Source of the DNA: an uncultured Pseudomonadota bacterium
GTDB lineage: Bacteria > Pseudomonadota > Gammaproteobacteria > Steroidobacterales > Steroidobacteraceae
DNA: 64,000 nucleotides
NCBI GenBank assembly: GCA_903862885.1
Contig: CAIOZU010000053.1
Span: 124,001 to 188,000 of the forward strand
Direction of reading: 5' to 3'
The notes under the pieces were generated by a model that saw only the letters and a program-made list of their open reading frames with translations, did not search any database and was not told where the DNA came from. Below are positions 43,698 to 51,874 of this stretch, one piece after another. Made by a program: the position numbers and the translations under genes. Position 1 is the first letter of the stretch; each line of letters opens with the position of its first letter.

Positions 43698-45078
43698 ACT
43701 GCTCTCGATACTTTCGAACAATAATGAGCGCTATAAAATTTAGGATCAGGGTCGCACCAAACAGCACCAAGCCCAGGGCAAAAGCGGCAAGCGTCTTGGG
43801 GCTATCAAACTCAGAGTCACCCACTAAGAGCTGCACGATCTGGACAGTCACGGTCGTGACTGATCGCAAGGGATTGGCTGTCATCGTTCCAGTCAAGCCC
43901 GCCGCCATCACCACAATCATCGTTTCGCCAATAGCCCGCGACACCGCGAGCAGCACACCGCCCGCAATGCCGGGCAAAGCCGCCCGCAGAACCACCTTTC
44001 GAATCGTCTCAGACCGCGTCGCACCCAATGCCAATGATCCATCCCGCAAGGCCTTCGGCACAGCGGTGATCATGTCGTCAGCCAGCGAAGACACAAACGG
44101 AATAATCATCACGCCCATGACTAGCCCTGCCGCTAACCCACTCTCAGGTGCCACTGCGATGCCCACCCCTGCCGACAGTCGAACCAGCAGAGGGCCCACC
44201 GTCAGTGCGGCGAAAAACCCATAGACCACCGTGGGAATACCCGCAAGCAACTCTAGCAACGGCTTTGCGATCGCACGCACTCGATGATTGGCATACTCCG
44301 CAAGGTAAATTGCCGCAAATAAACCAATGGGGATAGACACCGCCATGGCCACCACAGAAATGAGCAAAGTACCTAAAAACAGGGGCACCGCACCAAAGGC
44401 CCCGGACGAGCCGATCTGATCCGCGCGGATCGCCATCTGCGGACTCCAATGCGTGCCAAATAGAAAGTCGGTCACTGGTATTAAGTGAAAAAATCGCACC
44501 GCCTCAAACAGCACTGAAGCCACGATGCCGATAGTGGTGAAAATCGCCAATGTGGAACAGGCCGCGAGACTGACCTGAAAGACCTTCTCAACGCCATGTC
44601 GCGCCCGAAGAGCCGGAGACAAACGATGCCATGCGAGGCCGCCACCAACGAGCATCAAGCACAGGGCAAGCACCGCAACGGCACTGTGACTCCATTGCTC
44701 TAAGCGACGCAACTCAAATGCGGCTACCTGTACGGCGGGCGACGCCATGTCCAATGGCACAGTGCCATCTTCTACATTGTGTATGTCACTGAGCAACTGA
44801 CTACGCTGCCCCGGTGACGCTACGGTTCCTAGTGAGGGAACGTGCGCCACCACGGCATTCACAATGACACGATGACCGAAGACATTCCACGCCAACACCA
44901 TGGCGAGCGCGGGCAGAAAGCACCACGCGGCGACCCACATACCGTAGTGGCCGGGTAAAGAGTTGAGCTTGGAAATGCCAGAACGCCCACCCACCAACGC
45001 AATAGAGCGACTGCGCCCTACGAAATACATGGCGACAGAACACGCAGCTAGAATCAAGAGGAGCGTGGAGGTCAGCAT
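43690..45078 (-). CDS. pstC: Phosphate ABC transporter permease PstC, long form
   Basis: The partner permease of PstA. The 462-residue product is about 145 longer than E. coli PstC because of an N-terminal region with two to three extra membrane segments and a periplasmic loop (from memory, DUF3708), followed by the permease core with LALGATRSETIRKVVLRAALPG. No pstS precedes it; the next gene upstream is the divergent dapE. In the 240-bp gap a weak TGTCA-containing repeat precedes a CATAAT (minus strand, about 45175-45205), but its spacing departs from a Pho box, so I do not annotate it. Confidence 0.93.
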   Translation of the reverse strand: MLTSTLLLILAACSVAMYFVGRSRSIALVGGRSGISKLNSLPGHYGMWVAAWCFLPALAMVLAWNVFGHRVIVNAVVAHVPSLGTVASPGQRSQLLSDIHNVEDGTVPLDMASPAVQVAAFELRRLEQWSHSAVAVLALCLMLVGGGLAWHRLSPALRARHGVEKVFQVSLAACSTLAIFTTIGIVASVLFEAVRFFHLIPVTDFLFGTHWSPQMAIRADQIGSSGAFGAVPLFLGTLLISVVAMAVSIPIGLFAAIYLAEYANHRVRAIAKPLLELLAGIPTVVYGFFAALTVGPLLVRLSAGVGIAVAPESGLAAGLVMGVMIIPFVSSLADDMITAVPKALRDGSLALGATRSETIRKVVLRAALPGIAGGVLLAVSRAIGETMIVVMAAGLTGTMTANPLRSVTTVTVQIVQLLVGDSEFDSPKTLAAFALGLVLFGATLILNFIALIIVRKYREQYE

Positions 45079-45318
45079 AGCCTTCGGTGTTTAGACAGCC
45101 CTAGTTTCTGATGCGCATCACCCGCCCTGAGGCATCGCCTTTGGACGCGTGATCGTCGATCACCGAGGGGTCCAGCAATCTCCGCTATTATGGACGCGGA
45201 TTGTGACATATTTGTTTCAAGCGGCACTTTAGCGAGCCCTCGAAATAGTCGCCAACACTTTGTTTTAGAAACCTTTATACTCATCAGCCACCACTTGACG
45301 ACCCACCCACTAGACACC

Positions 45319-46446
45319 ATGTCAGACGCATTATCACTGACCGAACAGCTCATTCAGTGCGCCTCGATCACACCAAATGACCAAGGTTGCCAGGACCTCT
45401 TAGCCTCCCGTCTCGCCGCCGTCGGTTTCCAGATCGAGTGGATGCCCTTCGGCGACGTTCTCAATTTCTGGGCCACCCGGGGCGCCCCCGCACCTACCTT
45501 GTGCTTTGCGGGCCACACCGACGTGGTTCCAACGGGTCCTCTCGAAGCATGGGCCACCGACCCCTTCATACCCACGGTGCGTGACGGCGTCTTGTACGGT
45601 CGCGGCGCTGCGGATATGAAAAGCGGACTCGCTGCAATGGTGACAGCCGCCGAATCTTTTGTTAAAAAACACCCGCACCACAAAGGTCGTATCGCTTTTC
45701 TCATCACCAGCGATGAAGAGGGCCGCTCAGTGGATGGCACGCTGCGCGTCGTCGAGGCGCTGAAGGCACGACAAGAAACGATTGACTGGTGCCTCATCGG
45801 GGAACCGTCTAGCGAAAAGCGCTTTGGCGATACGATTAAAATCGGTCGACGCGGCTCCCTCAGCGGTCGTCTGCGCGTCGAGGGCATTCAAGGCCACATC
45901 GCGTACCCGCATCTCGCCGACAATCCGATTCACCGGTTCGCACCCGCACTCACGGAACTCTGCACTCATCACTGGGATAATGGCACGGAGCATTTCCAAC
46001 CCACCTCTTTCCAGATTGCCAATCTCAACGCTGGCACCGGCGCACCTAATGTCATTCCAGGTGAATTAAATGCGCGGTTCAATCTTCGCTTTTGTCCGAT
46101 ACAGACCGTGGCCGGACTGCAAGCAGCCGTCAGCCAGATACTCGAGCGCCATCAACTGAAGTATCAGCTCGAGTGGTTTATCTCTGGCCTCCCTTTTTAC
46201 AGTCCGCCCGGCGCCTTAAGCGACGCTGCGGTGGCTGCACTCACCGAGACCGTCGGCACGCCGCCGCAGCTATCCACCGGCGGCGGCACCTCGGATGGTC
46301 GGTTCATCGCCACCCTCGGCACCCAAATCGTTGAGTTAGGTGTTGTGAATCAAACGATTCACCAGATCAACGAGTGCGTAAAAATAGAAGAAATTGTATA
46401 TTTGGAAAGGACTTACGAGAGAATTCTCGAAAATTTATTAACCTAA
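45319..46446 (+). CDS. dapE: Succinyl-diaminopimelate desuccinylase
   Basis: Releases L,L-diaminopimelate from its N-succinyl form for lysine and peptidoglycan. From the ATG at 45319 (MSDALSLTEQLIQCASITP) the product is 375 residues, the usual length; the open frame to 45190 lies in the intergenic region. Zinc-site motifs are LCFAGHTDVVPTGP, GAADMKSGLAAMV and TSDEEG; dimerisation and substrate motifs include FGDTIKIGRRGSLSG and GGGTSDGRFI. It is inserted, in the opposite orientation, between pstC and dsbB-phoU, while dapD lies on the far side of pst. Confidence 0.97.
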   Translation: MSDALSLTEQLIQCASITPNDQGCQDLLASRLAAVGFQIEWMPFGDVLNFWATRGAPAPTLCFAGHTDVVPTGPLEAWATDPFIPTVRDGVLYGRGAADMKSGLAAMVTAAESFVKKHPHHKGRIAFLITSDEEGRSVDGTLRVVEALKARQETIDWCLIGEPSSEKRFGDTIKIGRRGSLSGRLRVEGIQGHIAYPHLADNPIHRFAPALTELCTHHWDNGTEHFQPTSFQIANLNAGTGAPNVIPGELNARFNLRFCPIQTVAGLQAAVSQILERHQLKYQLEWFISGLPFYSPPGALSDAAVAALTETVGTPPQLSTGGGTSDGRFIATLGTQIVELGVVNQTIHQINECVKIEEIVYLERTYERILENLLT

Positions 46447-46448
46447 AA

Positions 46449-46979
46449 TCAGCGACTGAGAAAGCGAATCGACGGCGGGTCGCGGCGACTGTTGTTCCAC
46501 ACGCCAAAGACACCCAGTGCTGTGAGCGACAACGCCACCCAGGCTGCCATGGACAGTCCGAACAAGCTCCACGTGACGGCTTGGCAGTCACCGCCCCCGC
46601 GCCACACCAACCCGACCGCTTGGTGTACCGGCAGCATATCCAGCAGGGTGTATAGGTCAGCGCCACACGATGGCAACGATCCTAGGGGCTGTGCCTGCAT
46701 CCACACTTGACGGGCTGCCAAGGCAACCCCCGCCGCCGCACACACCCCAACCAATCCCGCATAGACACGTGCCCACAGTAGACGCGGATGATGCACCATC
46801 GCTAGAAAAAAAACGGCGCCGAGTGCCAGTACAGCCGCACGTTGCAGTAGGCACATATTACAAGGCTGAAGCGCCTGAATATGTTGGGTGAATAAGGCAT
46901 AGCCCAACATGCCCAGCGTCGCTGCCAATCCGACGGCGTTAGCGGTACGGCGTCTGATCACCAAAACGTTACGCGCCAC
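46449..46979 (-). CDS. dsbB: Disulfide bond formation protein DsbB
   Basis: An inner-membrane enzyme that reoxidises DsbA and passes electrons to quinone. The 176-residue product has four membrane segments, the first periplasmic cysteine pair in QPCNMCLLQR (Cys40, Cys43) and the second pair Cys105 (SLPSCG) and Cys132 (GGDCQ), with PVHQAVGLVWRG between, matching DsbB. The start overlaps phoU by 11 bp, so its translation is probably coupled to phoU. A DsbI-type protein is a less likely alternative. Confidence 0.92.
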   Translation of the reverse strand: MARNVLVIRRRTANAVGLAATLGMLGYALFTQHIQALQPCNMCLLQRAAVLALGAVFFLAMVHHPRLLWARVYAGLVGVCAAAGVALAARQVWMQAQPLGSLPSCGADLYTLLDMLPVHQAVGLVWRGGGDCQAVTWSLFGLSMAAWVALSLTALGVFGVWNNSRRDPPSIRFLSR

Positions 46980-47697
46980 GACCCAGCGTCTCTAATTGCT
47001 TTTCGACATCATCAAGCGATGTGTGCCGCACGTCCTTACCGTAGACCATGTAGATCACGTACTCGCAAATGTTCTTCGCATGATCGCCGATACGCTCCAA
47101 GGAACGCGCCACCCACAATACATCCAAGGCTCGCCGAATCGTACGCGGGTCTTCCATCATAAACGTAATGCATTGCCGATGAATCGCATCGAATTCCTCA
47201 TCAAGCACTTTATCGTGCCTGCAGTTCCTTAAGGCGGCCGACGCATCTAAACGCGCAAAAGCATCCAAGGCATCACGCAGCATTTGGTGAGCCAAGCGAC
47301 CCAAGTGTTTTATCTCGCGATAGCGATCCGATGGGCGCTCCATCGTGGCAAGCCGCGACGCAATATTGCCGATTTTCTCCGCCTCGTCACCAATCCGCTC
47401 AAGATCCGTGATGGTCTTAATAATGGCAACGATCAACCGCAGATCAAAGGCGGCTGGTGAGCGCGTCGCCAAAATGCGACTGCACTCCTCATCAATAGAA
47501 ACTTCCATATCGTTGACTTTATGGTCACCACGCGCCACTTCCTCGCCCAGTGCGCTGTCGCCTTCCACCAGCGCCAATACGCCTTGTGAGAGCTGCTGCT
47601 CGACGTAGCCGCCCATCTGCAGCACACGACTGCGCACCTGCTCCAAGTCTTCGTTAAAGCGCCTCGAAATATGTGGGCCGAGCTCGTTCACGTCCAT
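46969..47697 (-). CDS. phoU: Phosphate signalling protein PhoU
   Basis: A cytoplasmic regulator that links Pst to PhoR and represses the Pho regulon in high phosphate. The 242-residue product (start MDVNELGPHISRRFNEDL) is made of two three-helix bundles with the two family metal-site motifs, LERIGDEAEKIGN (near residue 77) and LERIGDHAKNICEYV (near residue 200). The longer open frame to 47724 would begin inside the promoter -10, which supports this start. It is separated from pstB by dsbB, dapE, pstC and pstA, unlike the usual pst-phoU operon. Confidence 0.96.
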   Translation of the reverse strand: MDVNELGPHISRRFNEDLEQVRSRVLQMGGYVEQQLSQGVLALVEGDSALGEEVARGDHKVNDMEVSIDEECSRILATRSPAAFDLRLIVAIIKTITDLERIGDEAEKIGNIASRLATMERPSDRYREIKHLGRLAHQMLRDALDAFARLDASAALRNCRHDKVLDEEFDAIHRQCITFMMEDPRTIRRALDVLWVARSLERIGDHAKNICEYVIYMVYGKDVRHTSLDDVEKQLETLGRGA

Positions 47698-47723
47698 AAC
47701 TAACTCCCGACAATGATCAGCCA

Positions 47724-47752
47724 ACTATATACGCATCTTTAGCGCCTGTCAG
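47724..47752 (-). promoter_or_regulatory. Sigma-70-type promoter for phoU-dsbB
   Basis: On the minus strand CTGACA (-35, one mismatch) and TATAGT (-10, one mismatch) are separated by 17 bp. It lies in the 83-bp gap after the acyltransferase gene and would give a leader of about 20 bases to phoU. No Pho box is evident, so phoU may be expressed constitutively. Confidence 0.6.
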
Positions 47753-47780
47753 GGGCACTGAGGAGGCATAGCGACAACCC

Positions 47781-49622
47781 CTACGCGACCGTCTTTACAT
47801 CGCTTAGCCGGACCGCGTGCAGTGAACGATAGCGTTCGGCGTTGGCATGTCCCATGTACTTAGTCAGCACCTTTGGGTCCGTTCCCAACAAATCCACCGC
47901 CACCAAAACATCGATGGAGTGCCCGAAGGCTGCGTCCACATTGAAGGCAATCACTCGGGCTCCCAGCTTCAAGTATTGCCGCAAAAGAACCGGCATACCC
48001 TTGCCGTTCATTTCTAGTCCCATCAGCGCAGCATCTAAGGCGTCGACAGACTCAATGCCCGCACCCTCTCGGCGAAAAAGCCGAGACCGGGGGTCGTTCG
48101 GTAAGGGATTACGGGGCACGGCATAGCGCGCCAACTGGTCATCAGCATACCGGCGGCCGAGAAAGCCTGTGATGAGTGCTCTGGCGACCGGGGAGTAATC
48201 ATTACTGATACTCACCGTGCCGTACAACGTTCGGAAATCAGGGTGTCGCACGACGTAGCCGGCGATTCCCTTCCACAACAACAGCAAAGGCGAAAATGTC
48301 CGTTGATAGGCGGGTGCGATAAATGATCGGCCTAATTCGACGGCGTCACCCAACGCTGGCAGTAGACGCCGATCAAACGAGAATAAGGTGCTTGTGTACA
48401 GGCCACGCGATCCCAACTTAGCGACGATCGCGCCCACCGCGCCTGCGCGGTACGCACCGACCACCTCACCACGCTCCCGATTCCAAACAAATAGATGTTC
48501 ATAGTAATCATCGAATAGGTCTAAATCGCTGCTGCGACCCGTGCCCTCGCCGACGACTCGGAACGTGAGCTCCCGCAATCGCCCAATCTCCTGCAAAACA
48601 GCAGGCAGCTGAACCGCTCGCGCATGCCACACCTCAAAGTCACCATTACTTGCAATTCTCTGACTAATGGGCAATGCGGCCACGTCAGCCCGCAACTCAC
48701 TGATCGGAAGCGCGCCAACCACCGGACGCTCTAATTTTCTTTTGAGTGGCACTACCCGAGCACGATGGCTGTGCGCTAAGCTTGAACCAGTTGATGTTGC
48801 CGCACACCCTACTTGGTGCACGGCCAAGCGCATGCAAGTCAGCAAGCGCTGGTCCGCCTCAGGGCCATCGATGGGCTCACAGGGCAACACCCGGCCGATT
48901 CGCACGGCAATCATTCGCCGCGCTTTATTTAACACTTCACGGGCCAATAAAGCGGTGCGCAATCGCGGATGCATCAGACCCGCCGCATGGAATAGCAAGC
49001 TGTTGCGACCACTGATATGTACCGGCAACACCGGCGCACGACTGAGGCGCGCCAATGTCGCAATCGCCGGATGCCATGCAGGATCTGCCACAGTTCGACT
49101 CGGCGGATTAAAGCTTGCAACCTCACCGGCCGGAAACGCCAATAGCACCCCACCTGAGCGCAGCCAACGAACGGATTCGCGCAATACCTGAGCATTAGCG
49201 GCCACCGCCGATCGACCGGCCAACACGTCCACGGCAAACACGGCCTCAGAAAACTCCGGTACCCGGGTCAACCATCGATTGCCTAACACGCGCACATCCG
49301 AACGTCGCTCCGACAGCAAACGGTAGAGCAACAGCCCATCAATCACTCCATACGGGTGGTTGGCTACCACTAACAGCGGCCCGGTCTGAAGATCGCTGCC
49401 TAGCTCACCGTGAATAGTCCAGTCAACCTGCAGACGCTTCAACGCGACATCGGCAAACTCACTCGGACTTTGAACCGTAGGTAAGGACGCATAGAGCTTT
49501 CCTAATCGACGAAGCGCGAGCGCGAATTCGAGCGGTGGCGCAAGCCATGGGGCTAAAGAAGCCGGTAACAACTCGGAGACCAGGCCATTAAACGTCTGCA
49601 CGCGCGGTAAGTTTTGTGACAC
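47781..49622 (-). CDS. olsF: Fused lysophospholipid acyltransferase and ornithine N-acyltransferase-like protein (OlsF-like)
   Basis: The 613-residue product has two acyltransferase domains. The N-terminal half is PlsC/OlsA-like, with the catalytic region NHPYGVIDG (residues 88-96) and FPAGEVASF (163-171). The C-terminal half (about 335-613) is OlsB-like of the hemolysin/GNAT type, with LTFRVVGEGTGRSSDLDLFDDYY, ELGRSFIAPAYQ and NVDAAFGHSIDVLV. This is the architecture of OlsF, which makes ornithine lipid from ornithine in two acylations. The start is GTG with AAGGA six bases upstream. Its place between phoU and the agt-plcP-phoR-phoB genes suits a phosphate-sparing membrane lipid. Substrate is inferred. 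Confidence 0.8.
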   Translation of the reverse strand: MSQNLPRVQTFNGLVSELLPASLAPWLAPPLEFALALRRLGKLYASLPTVQSPSEFADVALKRLQVDWTIHGELGSDLQTGPLLVVANHPYGVIDGLLLYRLLSERRSDVRVLGNRWLTRVPEFSEAVFAVDVLAGRSAVAANAQVLRESVRWLRSGGVLLAFPAGEVASFNPPSRTVADPAWHPAIATLARLSRAPVLPVHISGRNSLLFHAAGLMHPRLRTALLAREVLNKARRMIAVRIGRVLPCEPIDGPEADQRLLTCMRLAVHQVGCAATSTGSSLAHSHRARVVPLKRKLERPVVGALPISELRADVAALPISQRIASNGDFEVWHARAVQLPAVLQEIGRLRELTFRVVGEGTGRSSDLDLFDDYYEHLFVWNRERGEVVGAYRAGAVGAIVAKLGSRGLYTSTLFSFDRRLLPALGDAVELGRSFIAPAYQRTFSPLLLLWKGIAGYVVRHPDFRTLYGTVSISNDYSPVARALITGFLGRRYADDQLARYAVPRNPLPNDPRSRLFRREGAGIESVDALDAALMGLEMNGKGMPVLLRQYLKLGARVIAFNVDAAFGHSIDVLVAVDLLGTDPKVLTKYMGHANAERYRSLHAVRLSDVKTVA

Positions 49623-49710
49623 GCCATGTCCTTGTTAAGCGGAACGCCTGACGACTGTAGTGGTGTCGTATTGCAATTTGGTGACCGCTTGACCACCACC
49701 GTGTCAATCG

Positions 49711-49725
49711 GAATGAAAGTCATTC
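49711..49725. repeat. Short inverted repeat upstream of the olsF-like gene
   Basis: GAATGA and TCATTC face each other across AAG, a perfect 6-bp dyad in the 261-bp gap between agt and the olsF-like gene. The rest of the gap holds no gene, no clear Pho box and only an isolated TTGACA (minus strand, 49740-49745) without a good -10. It could be a regulator site. Confidence 0.3.
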
Positions 49726-49883
49726 TCAGAGTGCAGCAATGTCAACGAGTAACGGCGGTTGAGCCCATACCACTGCATGATTAAGCGCTGATCGGGCAGC
49801 GAACGCCTATGCTTGAAACCACCTATCGCCAACCGATCATCCAACGGAAGCTCAGCACCCAAGCCTCCGCCAGTCACCACGGA

Positions 49884-50945
49884 TCAGCGCTGATAGTCAG
49901 TGACGGTTGATCCCTTAAAATGGGTTCTGTGACGCGCGCGGCGTGTTGTTCTCGCATCGACCAAATTGTTGACGAACTGACGCGTCGCAAACTCCCAACG
50001 GTACTCAAGCGCTTGAGTACGGCAGGCTGATGAATTAAGCCGCAGCGCACCGACAATGGCGTCTGCCAGATTCGCCCGCAGGCATCCTGTCTCGCCCTCA
50101 CGGATCAGATCGCGTGGCCCAGTGACCGGATACGCAGCCACCGGCAGACCAGAGGCCATGGCTTCTAACATGACGAGCCCAAACGTGTCCGTTCGACTTG
50201 GGAATACAAAACAATCCGCCCCGGCGAGTAACTCCGCCAAGTTCAACCCAAATTGGAACCCAGAAAAAACGACCGACGGGTAGCGTCGTTGCAGATCAGC
50301 CAACGCAGGACCTCCACCGATCACCACTTTGGTTCCAGACACTTCAGCCTGACAAAAATCCTCTACGCCTTTTTCCACGGCCACGCGTCCTGCGTAGACC
50401 ATAATCGGTCCGGGGTACGGTAATTTCACCTCAGGACGCGGCCTAAAGAGCGCGGTATCCACTCCACGTGTCCAGTGACAGAGGTGCCTGAACCCTCTGG
50501 CGCGCAACTCGCGGCGCACCTGACGGGTTCCCACCATGGTGCGCGCCGCCAGCGCATGAAACCAGCGCAGCGCGCCGTAGCTCAACCACTCCGGGACGGG
50601 ATAACGAGCCCGCAGATACTGCGGGAATTGCGTGTGATACGCCGTCGTAAAGGACAACCTGAACCGCACAGCGGCTTGCCTCGCCGCCAAGCCCAGCGGG
50701 CCTTCCGTCGCGATGTGCAACGCATCCGGCTGCTGCTGTTGGAGCCACGCGGCGAGTCGCCTGCCCTGAAAAAGAGCCAAGCGGATTTCCGGATAACTCG
50801 GACACTGGACGGTCGGCAGACCATTCGGACTGAAGACCACCACCTCGTGACCCAACTGACCCAAGGTCTCCACCGTATGCGTCAGGGTTGTCACGACCCC
50901 ATTGACCTGCGGCCGCCACGCATCCGTCACAATCGCAATTTTCAT
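49884..50945 (-). CDS. agt: Group 1 (GT4) glycosyltransferase, Agt-like diacylglycerol glycosyltransferase
   Basis: The 353-residue product has the GT-B fold of family GT4: N-terminal IVTDAWRPQVNGVVTTL, the middle YHTQFPQYLRARYP, acceptor-to-donor hinge MVYAGRVAVEKGVEDF, and donor-site SRTDTFGLVMLEAMASGLPVA (residues 250-270) with its EX7E-like region. This N-terminus is typical of glycosyltransferases encoded beside PlcP in bacteria that replace phospholipids with glycolipids under phosphate stress. It abuts plcP with no intervening base. Glycosylation of diacylglycerol is inferred from this pairing; a glycan-assembly role is possible. Confidence 0.72.
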   Translation of the reverse strand: MKIAIVTDAWRPQVNGVVTTLTHTVETLGQLGHEVVVFSPNGLPTVQCPSYPEIRLALFQGRRLAAWLQQQQPDALHIATEGPLGLAARQAAVRFRLSFTTAYHTQFPQYLRARYPVPEWLSYGALRWFHALAARTMVGTRQVRRELRARGFRHLCHWTRGVDTALFRPRPEVKLPYPGPIMVYAGRVAVEKGVEDFCQAEVSGTKVVIGGGPALADLQRRYPSVVFSGFQFGLNLAELLAGADCFVFPSRTDTFGLVMLEAMASGLPVAAYPVTGPRDLIREGETGCLRANLADAIVGALRLNSSACRTQALEYRWEFATRQFVNNLVDARTTRRARHRTHFKGSTVTDYQR

Positions 50946-51782
50946 TTAGGCGGCCGCATGCAGTTGATCTGCAGGCTGAGCGACCTCCGCCGCCATCGTT
51001 CCTAACAACACAGGCACCTCACGTCCTGTCCAGTAAGCGAGCGACAGTTGCCCTGCGCGGTTCTCAACCAACGCTGAACAGTGCTCAACCCAGTCACCAT
51101 CATTACAGTAATGCACGCCATCTACGACGCGGATCGCTGGTCGATGAATGTGCCCACAGATCACCCCATCCAACCCATGACGGGCCGCGGCATGGGCCGC
51201 GGCGTGCTCAAAGCGCTCTATATAGCGACGCGCGTCAGGCACCTGATGCTTCAGCCATGAAGCCAATGACCAATAGCCAAAACCCAATCGATGGCGGCAC
51301 TTCTGGATAATCTGACCCAGCCACATCAGCACGTCGTACATTTTTTCGCCGACATGCTTGAGTATTTCGCTGAATTTAACCGCATGATCAAAGTCATCGC
51401 CATGCAACACTAAGTAGCGCTTGCCATCCACCGTCTCGTGGATGAAGTCTCGTCGAATATCGATACCTACCATCGCAGAACCACAAAAGTCGCGGAATGC
51501 CTCATCGTGGTTGCCCGGGACATACACCACTTTGGTGCCCGACTGGGCGATAGCCACCAGCTTTCGAACCACCGCTTGATGCGAGTCCGGCCAGTAAGGT
51601 CGACGCTTCATACTCCAGATATCAACGATATCGCCAAGCAACACCAGCTGGGCGACATCCAATTGATCAAGAAATTGCAGTAAGCGCTCCGCCTGGCAGC
51701 CACGGTAGCCTAAGTGGATATCAGAGATAAATACCGTCTTTAAAGCATGACGGTCAGCAACAGGCGTGCTCGCTTCGCTCAT
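50946..51782 (-). CDS. plcP: Calcineurin-type metallophosphoesterase, PlcP-like phospholipase C
   Basis: The 278-residue product has all metal-site motifs of the fold: SDIHLGYRGCQAE (Asp21, His23), LLGDIVDIW, PGNHDE (Asn91, His92), LHGDDFD (His127) and CGHIHRPA (His211, His213). The RGCQAE extension, YWPDSH and GDWVEHCSA match the PlcP family, which removes the phosphate headgroup from phospholipids to give diacylglycerol during phosphate starvation. Such proteins are often mislabelled UDP-2,3-diacylglucosamine hydrolase (LpxH). It lies 92 bp after phoR; only a half-site resembling a Pho box (TTGTCAGAAAC, minus strand, about 51856-51866) is seen there. Confidence 0.78.
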   Translation of the reverse strand: MSEASTPVADRHALKTVFISDIHLGYRGCQAERLLQFLDQLDVAQLVLLGDIVDIWSMKRRPYWPDSHQAVVRKLVAIAQSGTKVVYVPGNHDEAFRDFCGSAMVGIDIRRDFIHETVDGKRYLVLHGDDFDHAVKFSEILKHVGEKMYDVLMWLGQIIQKCRHRLGFGYWSLASWLKHQVPDARRYIERFEHAAAHAAARHGLDGVICGHIHRPAIRVVDGVHYCNDGDWVEHCSALVENRAGQLSLAYWTGREVPVLLGTMAAEVAQPADQLHAAA

Positions 51783-51874
51783 CTCATCCCCTGCTACGGC
51801 AGATGATGAGACTGTGCCAGTCGATTCTTACAGGATTGTGTACCGGATATAAATTGTTTCTGACAACGCCGTCT

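Noticed and set aside
43134-44224. Long rightward open frames (196 and 179 codons) opposite pstA and pstC
   Set aside because: They are antisense to clear permease genes, have no recognisable domain and show composition expected of the reverse strand of membrane-protein codons.
45175-45214. Possible Pho box upstream of pstC
   Set aside because: TGTCA and CGTCC repeats are 12 rather than 11 bp apart and the second half is poor, although a CATAAT follows.
50946-51782. Annotation of the metallophosphoesterase as LpxH (lipid A pathway)
   Set aside because: The RGCQAE and GDWVEHC motifs and the glycosyltransferase and phoBR neighbours fit PlcP better. The lpx genes are about 25 kb away. This rests on recalled family motifs and should be checked by phylogeny.
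51847-51868. Possible Pho box between phoR and plcP
   Set aside because: Only one half (TTGTCAGAAAC) resembles the consensus; the second half and the -10 spacing fail. plcP-agt may instead be read through from phoB.
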